Shown: one piece after another, positions 38,566 to 48,863 of the stretch
How the letters are laid out: each line of letters begins with the position of its first letter
Numbering within the stretch: position 1 is the first letter of the stretch
Source of the DNA: Diplosphaera chodatii
Lineage: Eukaryota > Chlorophyta > Trebouxiophyceae > Prasiolales > Stichococcaceae
Assembly: GCA_032358165.1 (NCBI GenBank)
Contig: JAALGY010000015.1
Location: 2,356,001 to 2,420,000, forward strand
Direction of reading: 5' to 3'
Length of the DNA: 64,000 nt
Notes under the pieces: generated by a model
What the model was told of the DNA's origin: nothing
The model's database searches: none
The model's input: only the letters and a program-made list of their open reading frames with translations
Position numbers and translations under genes: made by a program

Positions 38566-40879
38566 GTGCATGCAAGAAGAATAGTCAGAGCTGTCATCAC
38601 CGATGGTGACGGCATGCGAGTGCACTGTTCTGTCTGCGTCCTTGTGGTTTGGGCCATCAGGACAGGCGCACCATCAGCCTGCTTGACGGAAGAACAGCAG
38701 GTGATACGTCAGGCAGATAGCAGTGAAGGACCTGTATTCTTCACTGCACCTCTTCAAGTACCGTACAGCGGGGCGATCACCGCAGAACGCAGCGATGCAC
38801 CCCATGCGCCGCATCGCCAGCTGCGTGCACAAGCTGCAGATGACACACAGACAGCGGAGGCGCAGGCAAATGCGGCACAACACGTCACAATCGCAGCGGC
38901 TGCCGTTGGGGCAAGCCAGCCGCGTGCAGGCGCCGCAAGCGGCACAGCAGCGGCTGACTCCGCCGTGGCGGATGCGACACAGGGCTCATGGCACAGGGCT
39001 CACGGCACAGGGCCCACCGAAGGCAGGCCAGACTCCGAGGCACATGCAGGCCCTCGACTCACGCGGTCAGAGGCGCACCAGCTGCTGAACCGGACGTCGA
39101 CGGCCACGCCGAAGTTGATGCGGCGCCTGCCCCCTGAAGGCAAAGCCGCCATGGAGCGGCATCGCACGTGCGGTGCGCGCCTTCCTCGTTTCCGTCATAT
39201 TGCTGTACCATCAGGAAGGACTGACAGTCCACGTCCTGGACACCCGTGCTCGTGCAGGGCGTTTCTGCATGCAGCCGACATGCGGGGCTGCAATGCAGGC
39301 GCGTTCTGGACGCGGCCAGTGCGGTTGGTGGCTCTGGTGGGCAACGGGCCGCTGACGGAGCAGCAGCGCCTGGAGGTCGGGGCCGCAGACGTGGTCGTCC
39401 GCCTCAACAAGATGAACAACAGGCGAGCTTCGTGCTGGAAGTGAAGCGATTCGACTCTGGCACCCTATCCGCCACTCCGGCTTCTGCTTGGTTGATAACG
39501 GCAGTCTAGAGCTGCGTCACGCTTGTGACCAGCCACAAACCTGAATGATGCTGCCAGGTTCTGCGGGGAGCGGCTGGATGTGTGGCTGCTGCGGCACTCC
39601 TCGGCGGCGGAGACGCGCCACGGCTGGCACGGCGTCGGCGAGCTGGCGCACTGCAGCACGCCCGAGGCGCTGAGCCACGACCCCACCCTGTGGCTGTTTG
39701 GCGGTGCGCATGTCGGTCATGCCTTTCTACTCAGAAGCTGCCTGGCGTCAGGCCATTCGCTGACCGCAAAGGTTTCCAATCTGCTTGTGCTGCTGCTGCT
39801 CGGCTGCTGTTGAGCCGAAGACGCTCATTCAGCCGAGCGAGCATTGCTGCCTTGCATCTGTGCCACAACAGCCGGTGATGGCGGCAGCCTATCCGCAGGG
39901 TCATCCTGGTGGTTCAACCCATATACGGTGGTGGATGCGGCGGTGGCGTACCCGCAGATCGCGCGGCGGCTGACGTGGCAGGGCATCCCCTTTGCGCCGT
40001 GGAAGAACCTGTACCAGACGTATGTGGCGCCGCTGGGCAGCCCGTCCACTGGCTGGATCGGTGAGTGGGAAGGCATGCTCAAAGCAGGGTCCGTCTGACT
40101 CGTCTGGTTTGCATCTGTGGGCCCGCACTCAACGCTGAAGCCTTATCATCAGTTCCAGCTGCTGCGACGCTTGGATGCGAACAGCATGGCACGGCACCGA
40201 ACTACTGTGACGTGCGCTGCACTTCTGCGCTCGCTTGAGTTGACCACCGGCAGGCTAGCTGCAGATGCGCACCTCGTCTGCATACCGCACACTGCAACTT
40301 GGGCCCGCTCAATCGCTACAGGGCTGATGCTGGCGCTGGACTGCAAGCCGGCGGGCGCGGCGCTGCACCTGTACGGCTACAACTGGTCGCGCCGCCACTG
40401 GCACAGCCACGCCATCGCCGCCGAAGAGCGCTTCGTCCGCCTGCTGGTGCTTGATCCTCTGTCCTCAGTGGAATTAAGGAGACAGCTGGCGATCTGCGCT
40501 TCTTCGACACTGTTGCACTTGACCTCGACCTGCGGCACCATGCCCTTACTCCTCTGAACAGGCTGATCTGGGAAGGCTGACGGTACACGAGACGGCATGC
40601 AACGGGCTGCGCTTCTGTGGAGACTGCAATGTTGTTGCAAAAGAAGAGGCTCTGCAGGCCAACGTGACTTCAGCAAATAGCACCAACAGCAGCATCCCCT
40701 GTAGCTCTGTTCAGGTACTTTTTGACCGCCGTGCCATGGCAATTTGTGAATTGTGAATGTCAGTCGTTGCCATACCTTGCTCAACACAACAACTGCCCCA
40801 TCGTTGTCTGGTGCAGGACACATCACAGGGGGAGCTCAGCACGAATGAGCTGCTACGGCGAGAGCCCGAGGACGTGTAG
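38566..40879 (+). CDS. Sialyltransferase-like glycosyltransferase (family GT29)
   Basis: GT29-like enzyme, expected to be a type II Golgi membrane protein. A long first exon begins at 38566 (or Met at 38614, next to the weak hydrophobic segment VHCSVCVLVVWAI). It continues through an Ala/Gln/Thr-rich stem into RLVALVGNGPLTEQQRLEVG and DVVVRLNKMNNR, the sialyl motif L region. That exon appears to end at a GC donor at 39423, the next starting at 39558: FCGERLDVWLLRHSSAAETR. Later exons give WWFNPYTVVDAAVAYPQIAR, PLGSPSTGWIGLMLALDCKP (motif S) and LYGYNWSRRHWHSHAIAAEE (motif VS, H-x4-E-like), then GRLTVHETACNGLRFCGDC and a tail ending RREPEDV. Green algae and plants carry such genes but are not known to make sialic acid glycans in the animal way, so the donor sugar is uncertain. 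Confidence 0.88.
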
Positions 40880-40929
40880 AATCAGCGATGACATAGCAGC
40901 TGGCAATGATGGTTGGCAGGTTGCTGAAG

Positions 40930-40934
40930 TGTAA
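40930..40934 (+). terminator. TGTAA poly(A) signal of the GT29 gene
   Basis: TGTAA followed by A about 50 bases after the GT29 stop, inside the short gap before the convergent F1-alpha-like gene. Confidence 0.5.
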
Positions 40935-41187
40935 ACTAGACACAGCCACAGTCCAATGTATAGCCAAGTAACGGACATCGGCCGAGTATGGCTATGAGCA
41001 GCAACTTCGACAGCACTGCTAGATTGGCTGGCCATCATAGGCATGGACGCCAGGTTCTGCCGTAACAAAGTTTTGAAACATCCTCAAGCCGGCAGCATGC
41101 AGTTGCTAATAATGCGAAGAGGTGCAGTGCGCTACACTGATCAATACTGCTGCCGTGCACAGCTCTAGCTGATCCACAACATATGTG

Positions 41188-44100
41188 TTATCGGGCTGCT
41201 GGTGAAATGAGATGTCTGTATGCTTCAGCAATCTCTGCACGCTGGTCCTCGCTGAGCTTCCCGCTGGCTGCAATGTCTGCTATGACCTGCAAGGTTTGGG
41301 AGAAGTATCAACAACGTCAACCATGTAGATGGACTGCCATGGCAGCCAAGATGCATTGACCATTGACCCCACGACCAGTGAAGCCTACAGCCACCTCTAA
41401 AGGAACACCTGAGGGGACTCGCGCTGCACGGCCGCCAGCGCCTGCTCCAGGGCATCCCGCACCCCTTCGGGCGCCACGCCGTCCAGGAAGCCGCCGGTCA
41501 GGCCCACCAGCTCGACCACCTGCCGCACCAGGGCTCGCAGATCACACAACAGCGAGACAGAAGCTCCACCACAGCTGCAGGGCTGAAGCGCAGCTGGCCG
41601 CACGGCGGTTGGCGCGTCTGCAAGGGCTGAGGTTGAGCCGGTAGTCGTGTGTGCATGCGGTGGCTGCTGCGCGTGACGTGGCACAGCAGGAGTGTTTCTG
41701 CAACGGGCACCTCCTGGACCAGGGTGGCGGGGCGCCGCGGCGGCTGCGTGAGGGCGGCCTGCACCGCCGCCGCCCGCCGCAGCGCCGCCTGGTTGTTGTC
41801 CGCAGACTTGGTGTGCGCGCCAAACTGGTCCACGTCGGCCGCCTGCGCCAGCTCGAACCTGCACAAAGAGCTCTGCACATTTGATGGTTGTTGATGCGAG
41901 GGCAGTTGGACAGTCTTCCAGCACACCCTCGGCTGGTCGTATCAAATGCCACTCAGAGGGTCTCTGAAAAGGCGAGCAACGCAGTGCGAGCTGATGTACA
42001 AACCGAACGACATTGCAGTCTCGTCTGCATGACAGCCAGTCGCCACCGCAGCTTGCCTGATCTGCGGTGCAAGGGCCTCCAGGGCTGGTGGGAAGGCACG
42101 CGAGCCGATGCGCGACACCGACAGCCGTGCGTCCACCGACACGCCGGCCGTGCTGCTGCCGCCGGTGGGCCGCAGCACCGTCTGGCCATCCGCTATCGAC
42201 ATAAACTCCTCCACGACCTGCAGGGAGAAGCGACCACATGAAGTTGCGTCAGGACTCGTATCCCACGCCACTGCCTGGTCAAACGACAGCGCTGACAGGC
42301 TGAATATAGCACATCTCATTGATGAAACGGGTACCGCACCTCAGTGCGCACGCCCTCAGCTGCGTCTGCCTCGCCCTGCGCCGTCGCCGCCAGCGCGGCG
42401 TCCAGCTTGGCGCGCTGCTCCGGGGACAGGTGCTTGTAGCCCGACGGCGGCGGCTGCGGCCGGCTGCGCTGCCCCAGCACCGGCTGCCTGCAGCGAGAGG
42501 TCGGAGGGCAGGGTGCGGCAGCAGCTGCATGGACTGGCAACTGTGTGCGCGAGCGCAGATGTCTGCTGCAACTGGGACAGGGTCTACAATGAGGCTTACC
42601 CATGGATGTGGGTACATCTGTGTTAAAAAAATGTGTTCGAATCGAATAAATACCCACCCTGGCAGCACCATCAGCAGGGTGAGGCTGCCGCCGCCGCGTC
42701 GCCGGTGCACCTTGGCCGCCCGCTGCACCAGCGACGAGAAGAACCTGCAGCCAACAGGGATGACCACCATCATAAGACCCAGCCTGACGATGTGGGTTAA
42801 CCGGTCAGCACAAGGATGGACGAAGTCGAGCCGACTGCCTGCAGACTCGACCAGCGCATGCTCCCAAGCTTCTCTGAGCGGCCGTCACCTGCGCCGCTGC
42901 GCCGCGGAGGCCGAGATGAGCATGCCCTCGTACTCCACCAGCTCCTCCTCCGTGGCCGCCTCCACGTCCATCTCCTCCTGCCCCTCCGCCAGCGCCAGGG
43001 CCGCGGGGCCCAGCTGCGCGAGCGCCTGGGTGATGCGGTCCCACATCGCCGCCTGCACACACACATGTATCGCAGGTTTAGCAGACTGATCTCAGTTTGT
43101 GCCCTAGACTTGGCTAAGCCCCTTGATGCAGCCTGTGTCATGACCTTCAGGTTGGCCAGGTGGTGTTAGTGCATGCCCTCGTGGCTTTATGCAGCCTGTT
43201 GTCGCACATGAACAACTCTATGCCAGCACTGACATCAGATGCATGTACGTGTTCGAGTGGGAACTGCACTCGTCGCACTGGCCGTTGACTATTGTCAAGA
43301 CCTGCGTTGGTTTTGCTTGCTTGACAGTAGTCGTGGGGTGACAACGTGTGCAGCCACACTGTGCAGGTGCGGTTGCAACCAATGACCGTCAAGGCTGCTA
43401 GCTTGTATCCAGCCTCTGATTCCATCTGGTAAGCAGGCTTGCAGGCCGGCACACCAGCACCAAAGTGACACAGCCTACCATGCAGGAGATGTCGTCCAGC
43501 ACGACCAGGGTGTGCCGGCCAGCATCCCGTTGCCGTTCTGCAATCGCCAGGGCTGAGCACAGGGTGCCGTACTGCCGCCCCAGCGGCGCCCCTGAGCATT
43601 GCAAAACATGCGCGCTCAGCTGTCCTGACCGCCGAATGCCCACCATATGAGCTGGCTCACGTCCCTTGCTTCCATGTGCGATCTGCTGTCCGAGCGGCTC
43701 GCATGCGCTGCAGCCTGATCTAGAGGGCATTTCCTTGACTCACCTTCTGGCGCAATGACTGCCGTTGAGTACGACATTGCGCCGCTGTCCTGCAGCGCGT
43801 GCAGCGCCGCCTGCTGCCGCTGCTGCGACTGGCCCACTGATGCGTACACGCACCGCACCCCTGAGCCGGCCTGCGAGTTCACAACGAGGACGGGCTTTGG
43901 CTCAAACCATTGCGACCCTGCTGCACATCAGAAAATCCAATAGATGATGGTGCAGTGGTACATATACCCTGCTTGCCTGGCCAAGGATGGCGTCCACTGC
44001 TGCCAGTGTCTTGCCGCTGCCCGGCGGGCCTGTCAGCAGCTGTGCCTGGCCCCGTCCAAGGGGCGTCAGAACGTCAATTGCCTGCAGCAGCACCTTGGAG

Positions 44101-45381
44101 TCATGTGCCATGACTGGCAGTCAAGGCAGCTACTCTCTACCCGGTGACATGACTACTTCGACTTGTGCATCCCACGGTATGCAGACGATGACACCGAGTG
44201 CTAGAGCTGCGGTGCATCTGCTGATTGGTGCCTGCATCGCCTGCCACCCACCCTGACGCCTGTGGTGAGCGCCTCCGCAATCTGCTCCCGGCTGTCCATG
44301 TCCAGCTGCTCTGCCAGCAGCAGAGCCGAGGAGTCACTTCCAACCTGCTGCTGTCGCTGCTCTCCGAGTTGCCGCCCAAGCCAGTCGACCACCTGCATGC
44401 ATCGCCATGGCCTCAGGTGTCATGGCCACAAGGCATTAACAGTGAGTGCACAACTATGGCGTGATCTTCAGCAGGCGTTGCACCAAGGGGCATATCATGG
44501 ACGACTGCAAGTTGACATGAGGATGAACGCAGACGTTTCAGACGGTTTATTATCACCTGGCCCTGCAGCGAATCGCCAGCGGGCACAGATGCCTGCTGGT
44601 AGTCCCGCTGTGTGGCCGGCCCGGAGTTGGCATCCACCACCTGGAGCAATCGGCATGCATCTGTGTGAGGCCGCGCCAGTGCATGGCTTGGATGCATTGT
44701 ACAGTTGCCTGCTCGAACTGCTGCTGCCTACCTGCAAGATGCCTTTGATCTTGCATTCCACCCGCTCCCCCACGCTGACGCTGTCGTCACCACTCAGCAG
44801 CAGTGCGAAGCAGATGTTGTCGCTACGCCGCCACATCAGCACCCTGCGGCATGCTGCATGAGTCAAGGGCCAGTCTTGGTTGCCCTGCAGCTGGTGATTT
44901 GGAACAGTAAGATGTGCCGTTCACCCGCTGGCTCTGCTGACAAAGGTGAGCACTGTGCCAATGGGCGCATCATTATTCAGGCCATCAATGATCGCTAGTC
45001 CCTCCCCCACAAAGAGGACCTGCAACGCATGAACGCCTTGCAGTGAAGCCGCTGTTCTAGTGTAAGAGATACATAATGGAGCTGTCGTCAATGCACAGAC
45101 CAAGCGGCAGCCCGACAGACCTTGCCGATGTCCACATCCAGCTCTTCTGCCTTCCGCAGGGTCTCAAGCTGGTTCGGGCGCATAGTTCGCTCCCTGAACA
45201 TCTGCATTTCCGCGTCCCAGTCGGGTCCTTCGCCGCTGGCTTGCATCCGACATGAACGCTGCGGCTGCCGCTTGCGTTGGCATGCATGCAATAATCTTGC
45301 CGAATCTCGACAGTGGTGGAGGCGCCTGCAAAGCTGTGGGAATGTACTGCCAACGCTTTTGTGCATGCATCGGCCAGGCAT
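41188..45381 (-). CDS. Divergent F1-type ATP synthase alpha-subunit-like protein
   Basis: About 15 exons on the minus strand follow the order of an F1 alpha subunit but with strong divergence. The first exon (Met near 45381) has an Arg/His/Cys-rich leader resembling a mitochondrial presequence, then PNQLETLRKAEELDVDIGK. Next are VLFVGEGLAIIDGLNNDAPI with GTVLTFVSR (the beta-barrel), SGDDSVSVGERVECKIKGIL, and AIDVLTPLGRGQAQLLTGPP with the P-loop GPPGSGKTLAAVDAILGQ near 44000. GVRCVYASVGQSQQRQQAAL and HTLVVLDDISCM (Walker B like) come after, then FFSSLVQRAAKVHRRRGGGS, VVEEFMSIADGQTVLR and DARLSVSRIGSRAFPPALEA, which keeps the Arg of the alpha SVSR motif. The C-terminal helical part has FELAQAADVDQFG and QVVELVGLTGGFLDGVAPEG and ends in SEDQRAEIAEAYRHLISPAA. 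True alpha subunits have GDRQTGKT as the P-loop, so this is a paralogue of unknown role. Confidence 0.82.
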
Positions 45382-46094
45382 GGCTGGCAGTGACGTCTGC
45401 TCCAGAATGATCCGGTGTAATGGCAGGCAGACTTTCAACTTCACATGAGAGCCTGCTTCCGAAACATGGCACAGGCCGCTGCCAGTTCTTCGAGACTGTA
45501 CAACAACACTGTGGAATTGTGTCAAAGCAGGCAAATACGAGATGTGACCGAGCCAAGCAGAGGGGCACTCGGTCACAAGTTACCATGCCCCCTCCCCTGG
45601 CTCTGCTAACGGGCTGGAACGGGCTTCCCAATCGATGGCAGAAGGACGACAAGCCAGTTGGGTACGCTCGAGGAACTGAGCAGTGTACACAAGCAATACG
45701 GCATGCTATCATCTTTGAGCGACCATGTTGCATACTGCCATGCACATGCTTCGTATCAACCGTTCAGCAGTTTGATGCACTGGGCTTCTGCAGCCGTCAT
45801 CCCACTTGCTGGCCCAATGCAGCGCTTCGAGGAGTCCAGAAAGCGAGGCAGGCTGCTGTGCAGATGCCCTGCCACGCTGGTGTGCATTCGCCTCGCGCAC
45901 ATCCTGGCGGAACACACATTCACCGCCCCGCTCAAGCAGCCATTGGCTCGCATAATGCTGCCGATGTGACGGCTTGATTCAGGCGCAGCTTCGTCTCCCG
46001 CACCTGTGCCACAGCAAAAACCCAGCAGTCAGCATGCGAACGCCGCCGACCATAGCGCAGCAGAGATTCGGTCTTCGGTATTGGTTGCTTTTGT
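45382..46094. other. Intergenic region, no gene seen
   Basis: About 700 bases lie between two minus-strand genes. The open frames here have no recognisable motif and mutually contradict each other. The region should contain the promoter of the F1-alpha-like gene and the 3' UTR of the coiled-coil gene. Confidence 0.45.
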
Positions 46095-48490
46095 TCAGTG
46101 CACATCTACAAGCAGGCGGCAGCGGTGGTTGATGACAGCATCAGCACCCACCAGGTAGGAGAGGGACTGCGAGTGCTGCAGGGTGTTTGCGACCAGGTCG
46201 TCGATTTTCACAGCTAGGGTTTGGCCCTCCAGCGCCGCGCCCAGCAGATCCGCCGACTCCCCATCCAGCTGCAGCGTCAGCTCATGCCGGTGCAGCAGGT
46301 CACCTGAAGGCGGATTGTGCACCCGCGCATCAGAAGGAAGCATGGCGACGGAGCACCACAATGACACTGCAGCTGCCAAGGGGTCTGCGCCCCAACTCTG
46401 ACATGCTGATAGGCAGCTCGCGTGCTATGAGGGCAGGCCGTGCATGTGACAGAGCAAGTGCCGTCCTGATCAACATCACACCCTGGTGCGTTGCAATCTG
46501 CACGACCATGCTGGTGCGCTCCACCTCCTGCACGCTGATGCCGTGCGCCATGAACGCCAGCTCCTCCGCCGCCCTGCAGATGGATACAGTCGCTTGACTT
46601 ACTGATTGCTGTGAGGTTGTGGCAACCGTCTTCTATTGACAGAACAAGCATGCATGCATGCTGGGACGCCTGTGTCTGTGAGCCCTTCACAGTGTTGGCG
46701 TGCAAGCTTTCTCCAGGCCATTGCTGTGGGCCAGTTGGCACAGCAGCTGCGCATGAAAGCGGGCATTGCGCAGGAGCCCCGGCAGCGCACCGCTCGACGG
46801 CGGAGCGGAAGCGGGCCTCATGCTCCGCCTGCGCGGTGTTGCTGCTGGACAGCCGCGCTGCCTCCGCCTCCAGCGCCGCCACCTGCTGCTGCTGCGCCGC
46901 CAGCGCGGCAGCATCGTGCCTGTTGGCCGCCTGCAGGGCAGGAAGAGTAAAGTGGTGCTGCAGCCAGAGCAGGCTAGCCTCCAAGAAGCAGGAGTCAGGT
47001 GCCGTAGTGGAATCTCGATGTTCAATGCTGCTGTCTCATCGTGATGAGGTTTTTATGGTCCACTAATCACGGAAGGACCCGCACCACCAGTGCCGCGCAC
47101 GCTGCCTCCATCTCTGCTGCCTGCCCTGTCGCATGTGCCACCTCCCTCCGACAGTGCGCCTGCATGAAGAGCCCCACGGACGTGATGCCACCAGCATACT
47201 CAATGCAGACTTCAGCGTGGCCTGCAGCTTGAGAGGCACTTCGAGAGGCGCTGCAAGCACGGCGTGAGCAACTTGCCGTGTGGCAAGGCCTGTGCTTCGC
47301 CTTCACAGAGAATAGTTGTGGCTGACTTTGTCAAACTCACCTCGTCGGGGCCATCAGGGAGGTCGGGCAGCGGCGAAAGCGCGCGCGCCAGCTCATCGGT
47401 GCTGACCTGCGCGGCCTCCAGGTGGCGGCTCACCTCGGCACGCGTGTCCTGGTACTCGCGGAACGCGTCGGCTGTCGCTTCAATGAGCTGCTGAATCTCC
47501 GCCGTGATCTGCGCAGTACACCATGCCATATGACTTGGGGCTGCCTGTCCGCACGAGCTTCAGCAAGACCATGTGCTCATTCACGCTGACAACACGCACA
47601 GCCGTCGTGCAGCTTCAGAACACGGTGATAAAATTGCTGTGTCTTCCACGGCCGCACCTCGGCGTTCTGTGCTTTGTTTGTGCGGCTGGTCTCCGCATAG
47701 GCCTGCACCTCCGCCTGCAAGCACCCATACATTTACCGCTGGTCCGTCCGAGATGGACTGGGTCTCGAACAGTCAGGAGTCTTGACAGTTCTGCGCCTGA
47801 GGCATTGCAACAGTCTGCACAGCAGCCTACGACTGGCGCACCTGCAGTTGGGCACGGTACGCTGCTTCATTGCCCAGCGGGTACTGACCAGACGTCAGCG
47901 CCTGCAGGAACTGCTCCCGCACGCGCATGTGCATGGCGGAGCCCTTCAGGCTGGCGTTCTGCAGCTGCAGCCGCTGCAGGTCCTTGGCGCCCGCGCCCGC
48001 AGCACTTTGGCGCGCGTCCTCCTCCAGCACCAGGAAGCTGTCTCGCACCTCCGCATCCAGCTTCGCCAAGGAGCTGGTGACGCGAACACATGAGGGCCCA
48101 CGGGTCAGAGAGGCCATGTTGAGAGTGCAGCTGTGGCCGTCAGACAGCAACCGAACCAATCATGTCCAGTTCCCGACGGCAAGGGGCTTCTGCAGGCCAG
48201 CAGCATCGGCAGATGCCGCTTCGGGCTGATAGCATGCGGCGGATACCGCGCTGAACTTGCAGTACCCCGGCAATCCCGGCTGGAGTGCATCGACAGCCAT
48301 GCCCACCTTTGCGTGTTCAAGGCCGACAGCCGGCGGGACGATGACAGCCTGTAGGATGACCGCATGTCGGCTGGCTGCTGCACAGCATCCGTGGTGCTGT
48401 GGCGTCGTTGCTCAAACATAATCGCAGCGGTTGGGCTGGCCGTTGCACCCAAGATTGGGCTTGGAGAAATATCACAGGATGACGCGTCCA
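46095..48490 (-). CDS. Unrecognised coiled-coil protein
   Basis: I do not recognise this gene with confidence. Exons on the minus strand encode a possible N-terminus MFEQRRHSTTDAVQQPADMR with basic SSRRLSALNTQR (48400-48310). Helical blocks follow: LAKLDAEVRDSFLVLEEDAR and NEAAYRAQLQ (48080-47840), AEVQAYAETSRTNKAQNAE (near 47700), ITAEIQQLIEATADAFREYQ (47510-47340), a stretch with HCRREVAHATGQAAEMEAAC (near 47150), and ALAAQQQQVAALEAEAARLS (46920-46800). A globular-looking end reads HELTLQLDGESADLLGAALE and SLSYLVGADAVINHRCRLLV before the stop at 46095. Long coiled coil followed by a small C-terminal domain is the layout of kinetochore or microtubule-organising proteins such as KNL1/Spc7 or augmin subunits. 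That is only a structural analogy. Exon limits and start are approximate. Confidence 0.5.
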
Positions 48491-48863
48491 ACTACAGCAC
48501 AGACGGAGTCAACGGTCGACACAGGGCGGTTGCGTAGGGTGCTGGCAAAAGGTGTTGCAACTGGATCATGCGCGACGCGACCATGCGGGCATTTGCCATC
48601 GTGCGGACCTGTGCCTTTGAAATTTCATCCTTGTGACGCTTAGGGTTTAGACCGTAAATGTACGGCAACCACCCGCCCCAGGGCTGGGCCAGCGCTGTTC
48701 CTGAGTTGCAAGCGCAACTCAGGAACAGCCACTCGCACTGCAGCAAACATGTGCAGATGACAAATAGATGCTCTCGCTATAATTCTGCCTTGACGTTCTG
48801 CTGCACCTGAACGCAACATCGTGGACAGCAACGTACCGTTTATAACACCGTCGCCTGCGCAAC
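48491..48863. promoter_or_regulatory. Divergent 5' region of the coiled-coil gene (-) and SufE-BolA (+)
   Basis: A 373-base divergent intergenic stretch. No gene or clear promoter motif is visible. A short inverted arrangement at about 48700-48725 (GTTGCAAGCGCAACTC with flanking CTGAG/CTCAG) could form a small hairpin. Confidence 0.35.

Noticed and set aside
40486..40577. Alternative GT29 C-terminus reading GDLRFFDTVALDLDLRHHAL to a stop at about 40580
   Set aside because: The acceptor it needs (GGAG) is poor. The downstream acceptor CTCCTCTGAACAG has a good pyrimidine tract and leads into GRLTVHETACNGLRFCGDC, which fits the family better. I cannot exclude alternative splicing.
42630..42660. 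GTTCGAATC word as a tRNA T-arm
   Set aside because: No matching acceptor, D or anticodon arms could be paired around it, and it lies in an AT-rich intron of the F1-alpha-like gene.
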